NCBI RefSeq assembly: GCF_030123325.1
Contig: NZ_CP126106.1
Coordinates: 1,578,001-1,642,000 of the forward strand
Length of the DNA: 64,000 nt
Reading direction: 5' to 3'
From: Peribacillus simplex
GTDB lineage: Bacteria > Bacillota > Bacilli > Bacillales > DSM-1321
Part shown: positions 8,004-16,474 of the stretch, in pieces
Layout: the number at the start of each line of letters is the position of its first letter
Numbering within the stretch: position 1 is the first letter of the stretch
Notes under the pieces: generated by a model
Told to the model about the DNA's origin: nothing
Databases searched by the model: none
What the model saw: only the letters and a program-made list of their open reading frames with translations
Program-made: the position numbers and the translations under genes

Positions 8004-8783
8004 TTGTCTCGTAATAAGGTTGAAATCTGCGGTGTGGATACATCAAAATTACCGGTTTTAAAGAATGAAGAAATGAGAAAACTCTTTAAAGAACTGCAAG
8101 ATGGCGATATTTCAGCAAGAGAGAAACTGGTAAACGGGAATCTTCGACTCGTTCTAAGCGTCATTCAACGCTTCAACAATCGGGGAGAGTATGTAGATGA
8201 TCTATTTCAGGTAGGCTGTATAGGGTTGATGAAGTCGATAGATAACTTTGACCTAGGTCAAAATGTTAAGTTTTCAACGTATGCTGTTCCGATGATTATT
8301 GGAGAAATCAGAAGATATCTTCGTGACAATAATCCGATTCGGGTATCCCGTTCTTTAAGAGACATCGCTTATAAAGCTTTGCAGGTAAAAGAAAAGCTCA
8401 TAAGCCAAACCCTTCGTGAGCCGACAGCTGAAGAAATCGCCAAGGTGTTGGAAGTACCTCATGAAGAAATTGTTTTTGCACTAGATGCTATTCAAGATCC
8501 AGTTTCACTTTTTGAACCGATTTATAATGATGGCGGGGATCCGATTTATGTACTCGACCAACTGAGTGATGAAAAAAATAAAGATAGTACCTGGATTGAT
8601 GAAATAGCTATAAATGAAGGCATGAGACGGTTGAATGACCGGGAAAAAATGATCCTTCGCAAACGGTTTTTCCAAGGGAAGACGCAAATGGAGGTAGCCG
8701 AGGAAATCGGCATTTCACAAGCACAGGTCTCCCGATTGGAAAAAGCGGCAATCAAACAAATGAATAAAAATATCCAACAGTAG
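8004..8783 (+). CDS. sigG: RNA polymerase sporulation sigma factor SigG
   Basis: A 259-residue late forespore sigma factor, very close to the B. subtilis protein throughout (xSRNKVEICGVDTSKLPVLKNEEMRKLF at the N-terminus). Region 2 carries RNLRLVLS-type and DLFQVGCIGLMKSIDNFDL motifs; region 4 carries MEVAEEIGISQAQVSRLEK. The frame is open upstream to 7935, but TTG 8004 is chosen because it gives the conserved N-terminus, has GGAGGG 7-8 bp upstream and leaves the promoter outside the coding region. It is separated from sigE by 150 bp. Confidence 0.95.
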   Translation: MSRNKVEICGVDTSKLPVLKNEEMRKLFKELQDGDISAREKLVNGNLRLVLSVIQRFNNRGEYVDDLFQVGCIGLMKSIDNFDLGQNVKFSTYAVPMIIGEIRRYLRDNNPIRVSRSLRDIAYKALQVKEKLISQTLREPTAEEIAKVLEVPHEEIVFALDAIQDPVSLFEPIYNDGGDPIYVLDQLSDEKNKDSTWIDEIAINEGMRRLNDREKMILRKRFFQGKTQMEVAEEIGISQAQVSRLEKAAIKQMNKNIQQ

Positions 8784-8803
8784 AAGCTGAGCATGAGAAA
8801 AGG

Positions 8804-8877
8804 TAGCTGAAGCGGGTAGGGCAAAAATGTCAATACCCGCTTAACGGCTACTTATCCATAGCGGCTTTTTTATTTTG
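8804..8877 (+). terminator. Nested hairpins and T-tract after sigG
   Basis: AGCGGGTA (8811-8818) pairs with TACCCGCT (8834-8841) inside an outer GTAGC/GCTAC pair. The CCGCT at 8837-8841 can instead pair with AGCGG (8860-8864), which leads directly into CTTTTTTATTTT. The second pairing looks like a terminator and the first would compete with it. Confidence 0.55.
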
Positions 8878-9011
8878 TTGAAAATCCCTTCCGGAAGGGA
8901 TCGTGATCGAATGGACGTTTATTTATCGTATTCTTCATCCTTGAGCGCATTATGTCATATACATAGGAATAGGACCTTCATCTATGATGAAATTTTGAGG
9001 AGCTGAGTGAT

Positions 9012-9281
9012 GTGACCAGGATTTCCGAATTTCAAATTAAGGATATCGTCAATATAGCGGATGGTAAGAAATTAGGTAATATGTCAGATCTTGAAATAAA
9101 TACGGCCACGGGGAAAATAGAGGCCATCATCGTTTCAAATGGAACTAGATTGATGGGTTTTTTTGGCAGGGAACAGGATATTGTGATCCCATGGCGTAAA
9201 ATAAAAAAAATCGGTACGGATGTCATACTTGTTGAGCATCAGACTGTTTTTCAAGCAGAAGTGAAAGATGAACGGTTTTAA
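9012..9281 (+). CDS. ylmC: YlmC/YmxH family PRC-barrel sporulation protein
   Basis: An 89-residue small protein with a PRC-barrel fold (FQIKDIVNIADGKKLGNMSDLEIN at the N-terminal half). Members of the YlmC/YmxH family are common in spore formers and are associated with sporulation, but the molecular role is not established. GTG 9012 is taken as start, with GAGGAGC upstream. It stands between sigG and ylmD; the ABC-type gene ylmA that precedes ylmC in B. subtilis is not present. Confidence 0.85.
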   Translation: MTRISEFQIKDIVNIADGKKLGNMSDLEINTATGKIEAIIVSNGTRLMGFFGREQDIVIPWRKIKKIGTDVILVEHQTVFQAEVKDERF

Positions 9282-9336
9282 GGGTGCGTGGCGCAAATAT
9301 ATGATACACTAGACTAAAAATAAAGAGGTTTATAGC

Positions 9337-10164
9337 ATGAAAGAGCCATTTGTTTTAATAAAAGACCAATATATGCTCATTGACAGCTGGAGACAAAAAA
9401 ATCTCCAGCTCGTAGCGGGCTTCACCACAAAAAATGGGGGAGTCAGTACAGGTGATTTTCAAACATTGAATACCGGTTTTCATGTCGGAGATAAACTTGA
9501 AGATGTCCAGGGAAACCGCAGGATCATAGCTGATAAGCTGATGTTTCCGCTTAATGAATGGATAGGTGCCGAGCAGACACATGAAACGAAGATCCATAAA
9601 GTTACCAGCCGCGATGGCGGAAGAGGTGCCACGGATTATGATTCAGCCTTTAAAGCGACTGATGGATTCTATACGAAGGACCCAGATGTTCTATTGACCC
9701 TTTGCTACGCAGACTGCGTGCCCTTATACTTTCTTGCTCCGGCACATGGTATGATTGGTGTGGCACATGCCGGCTGGAAGGGTACGGTTAATGGAATTGC
9801 ACGAAAAATGGTTGAGGCATGGCGGAGTGAGGGTATAAAAGCAAGTGAGATATTTGCTGTTATTGGACCGTCGATTTGTTCGAAATGCTATGTAGTTGAT
9901 GATTATGTCATGGATTTAGTGCATAATTTGCTGGTAGATATTGACGAAAAGCCCTATAATTTAATCAGTGAAGGACAATATCAGTTAGACCTTAAGCAAC
10001 TTAATGCATTGATTCTTCAAAAATCAGGAATTCCAAAAAGTCAGATCGAAGTTACATCATACTGTACAAGCTGTGATCATGAATTGTTTTTTTCACATCG
10101 CCGTGATAACGGGAAGACAGGCAGGTTGATGAGTTTTATCGGTTGGAAGGAGGATTTAGAGTAA
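9337..10164 (+). CDS. ylmD: YlmD, YfiH/DUF152 family multicopper-like purine nucleoside enzyme
   Basis: A 275-residue cytoplasmic protein of the YfiH/laccase-domain family. The metal-site motifs are visible: EQTHETKIH (first His), LTLCYADCVPLYF (Cys) and GVAHAGWKGTVNG (second His). Related enzymes act on purine nucleosides (phosphorolysis, adenosine deamination); old annotations call them polyphenol oxidases. It precedes ylmE with a 2-bp gap between the ylmD stop and the chosen ylmE start. The biological role near division genes is not known. Confidence 0.9.
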   Translation: MKEPFVLIKDQYMLIDSWRQKNLQLVAGFTTKNGGVSTGDFQTLNTGFHVGDKLEDVQGNRRIIADKLMFPLNEWIGAEQTHETKIHKVTSRDGGRGATDYDSAFKATDGFYTKDPDVLLTLCYADCVPLYFLAPAHGMIGVAHAGWKGTVNGIARKMVEAWRSEGIKASEIFAVIGPSICSKCYVVDDYVMDLVHNLLVDIDEKPYNLISEGQYQLDLKQLNALILQKSGIPKSQIEVTSYCTSCDHELFFSHRRDNGKTGRLMSFIGWKEDLE

Positions 10165-10166
10165 CA

Positions 10167-10838
10167 GTGAAAGTAGTGGACAATTTAAAAAACATCGAAG
10201 AAAAAATAAATAGAGCATGTGAGAATAGTGGAAGGGACCGTGAAGGGATAAAGTTGATCGCAGTGACGAAATATGTTTCGGTCGAGAGAGCGAATGAAGC
10301 ATTGGAAGCGGGAATACTTGATTTGGGTGAAAACCGTGACGAAGGGCTTTTGACTAAATATGAAGTGCTGAAGGACAAGCCCAACTGGCATTATATCGGT
10401 TCCATGCAAACACGCAAAGTAAAGAATGTCATCGATAAAATTTCGTATATCCACTCATTGGATCGCATTTCTTTGGCAGAAGAAATTCAAAAACGTGCAA
10501 ATGAGCCGATAAACTGTTTAGTGCAGGTGAATGTTTCTGGTGAGGAATCAAAACATGGCCTGGGTCCTGAGGAGACGATGGATTTCATCAAAGGGTTATC
10601 CAAGTTTGATAAGGTGAATGTTGCAGGATTGATGACGATGGCTCCACTTACCGATGATGAACAGGTTTTGCGGGAATGCTTCCGAAAACTGAAAGGCATC
10701 CAGGTTGAAGTACAAAATCTAGGGTTGGAGCATGCCCCCTGTACGGAGTTGTCCATGGGGATGTCCAATGATTTCATGATTGCCATTGAGGAAGGCGCTA
10801 CAATGATCAGGATTGGTACAGCACTTGTAGGCGAATAA
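10167..10838 (+). CDS. ylmE: YggS/PROSC family PLP homeostasis protein YlmE
   Basis: A 223-residue PLP-binding protein with the fold-type III barrel of alanine racemase. The PLP lysine is in LIAVTKYVS near residue 36, and the C-terminal phosphate-binding motif is SMGMSNDF. Family members buffer pyridoxal phosphate and affect amino acid balance. GTG 10167 is selected because MKVVDNLKNIEEKIN matches the B. subtilis start; AAGGAGGA lies 12 bp upstream. A TTG at 10143 would overlap ylmD and is less likely. Confidence 0.9.
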   Translation: MKVVDNLKNIEEKINRACENSGRDREGIKLIAVTKYVSVERANEALEAGILDLGENRDEGLLTKYEVLKDKPNWHYIGSMQTRKVKNVIDKISYIHSLDRISLAEEIQKRANEPINCLVQVNVSGEESKHGLGPEETMDFIKGLSKFDKVNVAGLMTMAPLTDDEQVLRECFRKLKGIQVEVQNLGLEHAPCTELSMGMSNDFMIAIEEGATMIRIGTALVGE

Positions 10839-10859
10839 TTTTAAGGAGGTACCCTATAG

Positions 10860-11324
10860 ATGTCGTTCGTATCAAAATTTAAATCTTATTTCGCGCTGGA
10901 TGATGAGTATGAGTACAAGGATGAAGTGATGGAAGAAGAGGAGGCTGAACCAAAAGTCGTGAAGTCAGCTAAACAGCATCAGTCCGCTTCTGCAGGGAAT
11001 CATGCCAATCAGAATATCGTAAGTTTGCAAAGCGTACAGAAATCTTCTAAAGTAGTATTATTGGAGCCTCGTGCTTATGCAGAAGCCCAGGAGGTAGCTG
11101 ACCATTTAAAAAACAGGCGCGCTGTAGTCGTGAACCTTCAACGCATCCAGCATGACCAAGGAAAGCGAATCATTGATTTCCTAAGTGGGACTGTTTATGC
11201 AATCAGCGGGGATATCCAAAAAATCGGAACAGATATATTCTTATGTACCCCGGACAATGTCGATGTTTCCGGTAATATTACCGGCTTCGCCGCCGAAGAG
11301 GAGTACGAAGAAGCGAGGTGGTAA
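10860..11324 (+). CDS. sepF: Cell division protein SepF
   Basis: A 154-residue FtsZ-binding membrane anchor. The N-terminal amphipathic helix (MSFVSKFKSYFAL) targets the membrane, an acidic and low-complexity linker follows (about 15-60), and the SepF core (about 65-150) includes VVVNLQRIQHDQGKRIIDFLSG. SepF forms rings that bundle FtsZ and overlaps functionally with FtsA. AAGGAGGT precedes the ATG. Confidence 0.95.
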   Translation: MSFVSKFKSYFALDDEYEYKDEVMEEEEAEPKVVKSAKQHQSASAGNHANQNIVSLQSVQKSSKVVLLEPRAYAEAQEVADHLKNRRAVVVNLQRIQHDQGKRIIDFLSGTVYAISGDIQKIGTDIFLCTPDNVDVSGNITGFAAEEEYEEARW

Positions 11325-11330
11325 TGGTTA

Positions 11331-11597
11331 ATGGGTTTAGTGCTTCAGGGTTTATATTATTTAATTGAAATTTATTCAATGGCATTAATCGGTTACATAT
11401 TGATGTCATGGTTCCCCAATGCAAGGGAGACATCGATTGGTCAATTTCTTGAAAAGATTTGCGAACCGTATTTAGAACCGTTCAGAAAGTTCATCCCGCC
11501 GCTTGGCATGATCGATCTTTCACCTCTTGTGGCTTTGCTGGTACTTAATTTTGCCAGCGGTTATGGAATCTATTACTTACAGACCTTAATAGGATGA
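11331..11597 (+). CDS. ylmG: YggT family membrane protein YlmG
   Basis: An 88-residue protein with two transmembrane helices, one near the N-terminus and one near the C-terminus, separated by the conserved motif WFPNARETSIGQFLEKICEPYLEPFRKFIPP. YggT family proteins are linked to septum or nucleoid placement by context, with no defined biochemical activity. It starts 6 bp after sepF, so the two are probably translated from the same message. Confidence 0.9.
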   Translation: MGLVLQGLYYLIEIYSMALIGYILMSWFPNARETSIGQFLEKICEPYLEPFRKFIPPLGMIDLSPLVALLVLNFASGYGIYYLQTLIG

Positions 11598-11621
11598 TCA
11601 ACAACTAACCTGACATGATCT

Positions 11622-11656
11622 TACTACACAGTCGGAAGATTCTCCGCTGTGTAGTA
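11622..11656. repeat. Strong hairpin without T-tract upstream of ylmH
   Basis: TACTACACAG (11622-11631) and CTGTGTAGTA (11647-11656) are perfect complements over 10 bp. After one bulged T, CGGA (11633-11636) and TCCG (11643-11646) extend the stem by 4 bp around a six-base loop. GCAACGCAG follows, so it is not a typical terminator. It lies 74 bp before ylmH. Confidence 0.6.
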
Positions 11657-11729
11657 GCAACGCAGAGCCGTCTAATTACTTACTTATGATCGTCCATTAA
11701 TTTGATAACTAAGGAGCATTTATTCAATC

Positions 11730-12503
11730 ATGAGTATTTATCAGCATTTCAGGCCGGAGGAAAAAGATTTTATTGACCAGGCTATGAATTGGATCGATCA
11801 GGTTAAGAATTCCTACGCTCCGAAACTATCTGATTTTCTTGATCCGCGTCAGCAGGAAATCCTAATTTCCTTATTGGGCAATGATCCTGATGCGAAACTG
11901 CAATTCAATGGCGGGGGCGATTTCGTAGAGCGAAAACGTGTGCTCATTTACCCTGATTATTACTCTCCTGAACCATCGGATTTCAATATCTCCTTATACG
12001 ATATCTCCTATCCAAAAAAGTTTGTTACGCTTGAACATAGGCAAATACTTGGAACCTTGATGTCACTAGGGGTAAAACGTGAAAAATTTGGTGATATAAT
12101 AGTGACGGAGGAGCATACTCAATTTATAGCTGCCGAGGAGATGGATTCATATCTCACAGGGAATCTGGAGAAAATAGGTAATGCTTCTGTTTCCATCAGA
12201 CGGCTTCCGATCGAAGATATCGTCCAAGTTAAAGAAAAATGGGAAGAGCAAGTAACCACCGTCAGTTCTCTTAGGCTAGACAGTGTGCTATCGTCCGTCC
12301 TGAACATGTCCCGTCAAAAAACGCAGACCTTGATAACATCAGGAAAAGTAAAGGTGAATTTCAAGCAAACGGAAAACGTCTCGGAAGAATGCCGTGAAGG
12401 TGATACACTTTCCATCAGAGGTTTTGGCAGATGTAAAATAGCTTCAATCGATGGGAAAACCAAGAAGGATAAGTGGAGAATCTCGTTAGGCAGACAAAAA
12501 TAA
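11730..12503 (+). CDS. ylmH: S4-domain RNA-binding protein YlmH
   Basis: A 257-residue protein with an N-terminal YlmH domain and a C-terminal S4 RNA-binding domain (LRLDSVLSSVLNMSRQKTQTLITSGKVKVN, about 180-210). In Bacillus, YlmH binds stalled 50S subunits with peptidyl-tRNA and works in ribosome-associated quality control alongside RqcH, with a role overlapping RqcP. It sits between ylmG and divIVA as usual. AAGGAGC upstream of ATG 11730. Confidence 0.9.
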   Translation: MSIYQHFRPEEKDFIDQAMNWIDQVKNSYAPKLSDFLDPRQQEILISLLGNDPDAKLQFNGGGDFVERKRVLIYPDYYSPEPSDFNISLYDISYPKKFVTLEHRQILGTLMSLGVKREKFGDIIVTEEHTQFIAAEEMDSYLTGNLEKIGNASVSIRRLPIEDIVQVKEKWEEQVTTVSSLRLDSVLSSVLNMSRQKTQTLITSGKVKVNFKQTENVSEECREGDTLSIRGFGRCKIASIDGKTKKDKWRISLGRQK

Positions 12504-12532
12504 TTCGATAAAAAGCAGGATTTATAAATTTA

Positions 12533-12561
12533 TTGTCGAATATAGAGTTTTAACATACTAG
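12533..12561 (+). promoter_or_regulatory. Candidate SigA promoter for divIVA
   Basis: TTGTCG (12533-12538) and TACTAG (12556-12561) are separated by 17 bp. The site sits in the 85-bp gap between ylmH and divIVA. Both hexamers are imperfect. Confidence 0.4.
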
Positions 12562-12588
12562 AGTAGAAACCGTTCTGGAGGTGCCGTA

Positions 12589-13104
12589 ATGCCCTTAACC
12601 CCGATAGATATACATAACAAGGAATTTAACAAAGTATTTCGTGGGTATGATGAAGATGAAGTAAATGAATTTCTCGACCAGGTCATTAAAGATTATGAAC
12701 TGATTTTGAGGGAGAAGAAAGAACTTGAAGATAAACTGAACGAGACTTTTGATCGTTTGGGACATTTTACGACAATTGAGGGTACACTTAACAAGTCGAT
12801 TATTGTCGCTCAGGAAGCCGCCGAAGAATTAAGGCGCAATGCCCAAAAAGAAGCGAAACTGATCATAAAGGAAGCAGAGAAAAACGCGGACAGGATCGTC
12901 AATGAGTCACTCGTGAAAGCAAGGAAAATAGCGATGGATATTGAGGATTTGAAAAAGCAATCCAAAGTATTCCGGACGCGTTTCAAAATGCTTGTAGGTG
13001 CACAGCTCGATTTGCTGGACAATGACGATTGGGATCATCTTCTGGATTATGAAGTGGATGCGACTGAAATAGAATTAAATGAGAGAGTGGAAGAGGAAAT
13101 TTAA
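12589..13104 (+). CDS. divIVA: Cell division initiation protein DivIVA
   Basis: A 171-residue coiled-coil protein that recognises negatively curved membrane at poles and septa and positions MinCD and other partners. The N-terminal membrane-binding motif LTPIDIHNKEFNKVFRGYDEDEVNEFL is clearly visible (about 3-28), followed by coiled coils (about 35-75 and 80-135) rich in E, K and A. The acidic tail is typical. GGAGGTG precedes the ATG. The ileS T-box follows. Confidence 0.95.
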   Translation: MPLTPIDIHNKEFNKVFRGYDEDEVNEFLDQVIKDYELILREKKELEDKLNETFDRLGHFTTIEGTLNKSIIVAQEAAEELRRNAQKEAKLIIKEAEKNADRIVNESLVKARKIAMDIEDLKKQSKVFRTRFKMLVGAQLDLLDNDDWDHLLDYEVDATEIELNERVEEEI

Positions 13105-13112
13105 ACGATTCC

Positions 13113-13142
13113 TTGACTTTGAACACTTTTTTCGCATATAAT
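13113..13142 (+). promoter_or_regulatory. SigA promoter of the ileS T-box leader
   Basis: TTGACT (13113-13118) and TATAAT (13137-13142) are 18 bp apart, right after divIVA. Transcription would begin near 13150, just before the T-box leader. Confidence 0.75.
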
Positions 13143-13171
13143 TTTTTAACAATACTATTCATTATGAAATT

Positions 13172-13436
13172 AGACGATGACAGGGAAAGTAAATTCTTCA
13201 CACACTTATTTTTAGCGAACCGGGGATGGTGAAAGCCCGGAATAAGCGAAGATATTGAAGATCACCCTTGAGTTCTGAGTTGAACCTGCTTTTGCAGTAA
13301 GTAAATGAAGCGTTTCATTCACGTTACGAATGCTCGAGAGGTTGGATTCACTTTGTGGATCTTTCTAGCCAGGGTGGTACCGCGGGAAGCTAAGCTTTCT
13401 CGTCCCTTTTTTAGGGATGAGAAGGCTTTTTATTTT
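13172..13436 (+). promoter_or_regulatory. T-box riboswitch leader controlling ileS
   Basis: The T-box core AGGGTGGTACCGCG is at 13371-13384 and is followed by a terminator hairpin (CTTTCTCGTCCCT with AGGGATGAGAAGG, 13395-13424) and a T-tract. Stem I begins near 13172 and its distal loop region is GGGGATGGTGAAAG (from 13222). ATC at 13261-13263, after GAAG on the 3' side of stem I, is the likely specifier codon and fits isoleucine. Uncharged tRNA-Ile should favour antitermination; the specifier position is inferred by eye. Confidence 0.92.
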
Positions 13437-13497
13437 GGCCGGATATCAAGTCATCGGTTCGAATGAATTTATGTAAAGACGGATGGAGGATTTTATG

Positions 13498-16266
13498 ATG
13501 GAATACAAAGATACCTTATTGATGCCTAAAACTGAATTTCCAATGCGAGGGAATTTGCCGAAACGTGAACCGGAAATCCAAGAAAAATGGAATGAAATGA
13601 ACATTTATAAGAAAGTGCAAGAACAAACGGAAGGGCGTCCTTTATTCATTTTGCATGATGGACCTCCGTATGCCAACGGCGATATCCATATGGGCCATGC
13701 AATGAATAAGGTTTTAAAGGATTTCATTGTCCGATTTAAATCAATGAGCGGTTTTCAAGCACCGTATGTACCTGGCTGGGATACGCATGGGCTTCCAATC
13801 GAAACGGCATTGACAAAAAAAGGCGTGAAACGGAAAGAAATGAGCGTTGCCGAATTCAGAAAGCTTTGTGAAGAGTATGCTTATGGTCAGATTAACAATC
13901 AACGTGAGCAGTTTAAGAGAATAGGGGTCCGTGGTGATTGGGATAATCCTTATATCACATTAAAGCCTGAATATGAAGCCCAGCAAATCAAGGTGTTCGG
14001 TGAAATGGCGAAAAAAGGCTATATTTATAAAGGGAAAAAACCTGTTTACTGGTCCCCGTCAAGTGAATCAGCTCTTGCCGAAGCAGAAATTGAATATCAA
14101 GACAAACGTTCTGCGTCCATTTATGTTGCTTTTGAAGTCACAGATGGCAAAGGTGTAATCGAAGAAGGCGTCAAAATCATCATCTGGACGACAACTCCAT
14201 GGACGATTCCGGCTAATCTTGGTATTTCATTGCATCCGCAATTAAATTACGTAGTAGTGGCTGTCGAAAATGAAAAATTCTTACTTGCTGAGGCACTGCT
14301 TGAGTCGGTTACGGAAACATTAGGCTGGGAAAACCCGTCTATCCTGAAAACAGTAAAAGGAAGCGAGTTGGACCGTGCCGTTGCCAAACACCCTCTTTAT
14401 GACCGCGAATCTTTAGTGATGTTAGGTGAGCACGTAACGACTGAAGCTGGAACGGGTTGCGTTCATACTGCGCCTGGCCATGGTGAAGATGACTTTATCG
14501 TTGGGCAAAAATACGGCTTGGACGTACTTTGTCCAGTGGATGAAAAAGGTGTCATGACGGAAGAGGCAGGGGAATTTGCCGGATTATTTTATGATCAAGC
14601 GAATAAACCTATTACCGAAAAATTAACTGAAGCAGGCGCGTTATTGAACTTGTCGTTCATTACGCACTCTTACCCTCATGACTGGCGGACGAAGAAGCCA
14701 ACGATCTTCCGTGCAACAGCACAATGGTTCGCGTCAATCAAAGACTTCCGCAGTGAACTTCTGGAAGCGATTGAAGAAACGAAATGGGTACCGGCTTGGG
14801 GCGAAACGCGCCTATTCAATATGGTCCGTGACCGCGGGGATTGGTGCATTTCCCGCCAACGTGCATGGGGAGTGCCAATTCCAGTGTTTTATGCAGAAAA
14901 TGGCGAGCCGATCATTACGGATGAAACAATCAACCATATTTCAAATCTATTCCGTGAACACGGTTCAAACATCTGGTTTGAGCGTGAAGCGAAAGATCTT
15001 CTGCCTGATGGCTATACACATGAAGGCAGCCCGAACGGTATCTTCACGAAAGAAACGGATATCATGGACGTTTGGTTCGATTCCGGTTCTTCTCATCAAG
15101 CGGTACTTGAAGAAAGAGACGACTTGCAACGGCCTGCAGACCTTTATTTAGAAGGGTCAGATCAATATCGCGGCTGGTTTAACTCATCGCTTTCAACAAG
15201 TGTTGCAGTAACAGGCAAAGCACCATATAAAGGTGTACTTAGCCACGGTTTCGCATTGGATGGCGAAGGCCGTAAAATGAGTAAGTCGATCGGGAACGTT
15301 GTACTGCCATCCAAGGTCATGAACCAACTTGGTGCAGATATCTTACGCCTTTGGGTAGCTTCGGTGGATTACCAATCGGATGTCAGGGTTTCCGATCCTA
15401 TTTTAAAACAAGTTTCGGAAGTTTACCGTAAAATCCGTAATACATTCCGCTTCCTATTAGGGAACTTGGATGGATTCAATCCAAAAACCGATAAAGTGGC
15501 AGTCCAAGAATTGCCTGAAGTCGATCGGTACATGCTCGTTAAATTGAATAAACTGATCAAACAGTCGAAGCTAAGTTATGAAAATTATGAGTTTGCTACA
15601 ATTTATAATATGGTCAATAATTTCTGTACACAGGATTTAAGTTCGTTCTACCTTGATTATGCAAAAGACATTCTTTATTGTGAAGCTCCTAATGGTAAAG
15701 AGCGTTTGGCGATTCAAACGGTCCTTTACGAATCATTGGTCAGCTTAACCCAATTGGTGTCACCGATCCTCTCTCATACAGCTGATGAAGTATGGGCGTT
15801 CATTCCGGGTGTAACGGAAGAAAGTGTACAGTTGACATTGATGCCTGAAGAAATTTCCATTGATGATGCTGAAGTCATTGAAGAAAAATGGACGGCGTTC
15901 ATGGATGTCCGTGATAATGTTCTGAAAGCATTAGAAGAAGCCCGTAACCAGAAGATCATCGGAAAATCACTGAACGCTAAAGTGATGGTATATGTTAATG
16001 AAGAAACGAAGAACCTGCTTGATGGCATCAAGGAAAGCTTTGAACAGCTATTCATCGTTTCCGAATTCGAAATCGCTGGCGATGTGGCAAGTGCCCCAGC
16101 AGATGCTGTTAAACTTGAGGATATAGCGATCCTTGTTACAAAAGCAGAAGGTGAAACGTGTGAACGTTGCTGGAATGTTTCGAAGGAAGTAGGTCAAGTG
16201 GAAGAACATCCAACACTTTGCCCGCGTTGTGCTACTGTTGTGAAAGAGCATTACGTGAATCAATAA
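13498..16266 (+). CDS. ileS: Isoleucyl-tRNA synthetase
   Basis: A 922-residue class I synthetase that charges tRNA-Ile and edits misactivated valine. The HIGH motif appears as HMGH at 64-67 and KMSKS at 593-597. The editing (CP1) domain lies between them. The C-terminal zinc finger is visible as CERCWN and CPRC near the end. Of two adjacent ATGs (13495, 13498) the second has the better 7-bp spacing to GGAGGA and gives MEYKDTLLMPKTEFP, as in B. subtilis. It is controlled by the upstream T-box. Confidence 0.96.
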   Translation: MEYKDTLLMPKTEFPMRGNLPKREPEIQEKWNEMNIYKKVQEQTEGRPLFILHDGPPYANGDIHMGHAMNKVLKDFIVRFKSMSGFQAPYVPGWDTHGLPIETALTKKGVKRKEMSVAEFRKLCEEYAYGQINNQREQFKRIGVRGDWDNPYITLKPEYEAQQIKVFGEMAKKGYIYKGKKPVYWSPSSESALAEAEIEYQDKRSASIYVAFEVTDGKGVIEEGVKIIIWTTTPWTIPANLGISLHPQLNYVVVAVENEKFLLAEALLESVTETLGWENPSILKTVKGSELDRAVAKHPLYDRESLVMLGEHVTTEAGTGCVHTAPGHGEDDFIVGQKYGLDVLCPVDEKGVMTEEAGEFAGLFYDQANKPITEKLTEAGALLNLSFITHSYPHDWRTKKPTIFRATAQWFASIKDFRSELLEAIEETKWVPAWGETRLFNMVRDRGDWCISRQRAWGVPIPVFYAENGEPIITDETINHISNLFREHGSNIWFEREAKDLLPDGYTHEGSPNGIFTKETDIMDVWFDSGSSHQAVLEERDDLQRPADLYLEGSDQYRGWFNSSLSTSVAVTGKAPYKGVLSHGFALDGEGRKMSKSIGNVVLPSKVMNQLGADILRLWVASVDYQSDVRVSDPILKQVSEVYRKIRNTFRFLLGNLDGFNPKTDKVAVQELPEVDRYMLVKLNKLIKQSKLSYENYEFATIYNMVNNFCTQDLSSFYLDYAKDILYCEAPNGKERLAIQTVLYESLVSLTQLVSPILSHTADEVWAFIPGVTEESVQLTLMPEEISIDDAEVIEEKWTAFMDVRDNVLKALEEARNQKIIGKSLNAKVMVYVNEETKNLLDGIKESFEQLFIVSEFEIAGDVASAPADAVKLEDIAILVTKAEGETCERCWNVSKEVGQVEEHPTLCPRCATVVKEHYVNQ

Positions 16267-16280
16267 TTCCCACAAGAAAA

Positions 16281-16312
16281 GCCGGTCCCTTTAAAAAGGG
16301 CCGGCTTTTTTG
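16281..16312 (+). terminator. Terminator after ileS
   Basis: GCCGGTCCCT (16281-16290) pairs with AGGGCCGGC (about 16297-16305) with one bulged T, followed by TTTTTT. Confidence 0.88.
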
Positions 16313-16428
16313 CGGGAATGAAAGCTAAAACGCCAATAGGGAATTTTACCTTTATCCAATCTTCCCGATATTCTTTAAATACAGTTAGCAGACTTCTGCT
16401 TTTCGGATTAGTCATTATTTCTAGTTTA

Positions 16429-16437
16429 TGCTACAAT
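16429..16437 (+). promoter_or_regulatory. Candidate extended -10 promoter for lspA
   Basis: TGCTACAAT (16429-16437) is an extended -10 element with TACAAT. No strong -35 is seen 17 bp upstream. It follows the ileS terminator and lies 38 bp before the lspA start. Confidence 0.5.
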
Positions 16438-16474
16438 TCAAAAGTGAAGATTTGATTAGTTTGGGGGAAAAAAT

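Noticed and set aside
14678..15151. 157-residue plus-strand frame inside ileS
   Set aside because: Out-of-frame reading of a conserved synthetase; no ribosome-binding site.
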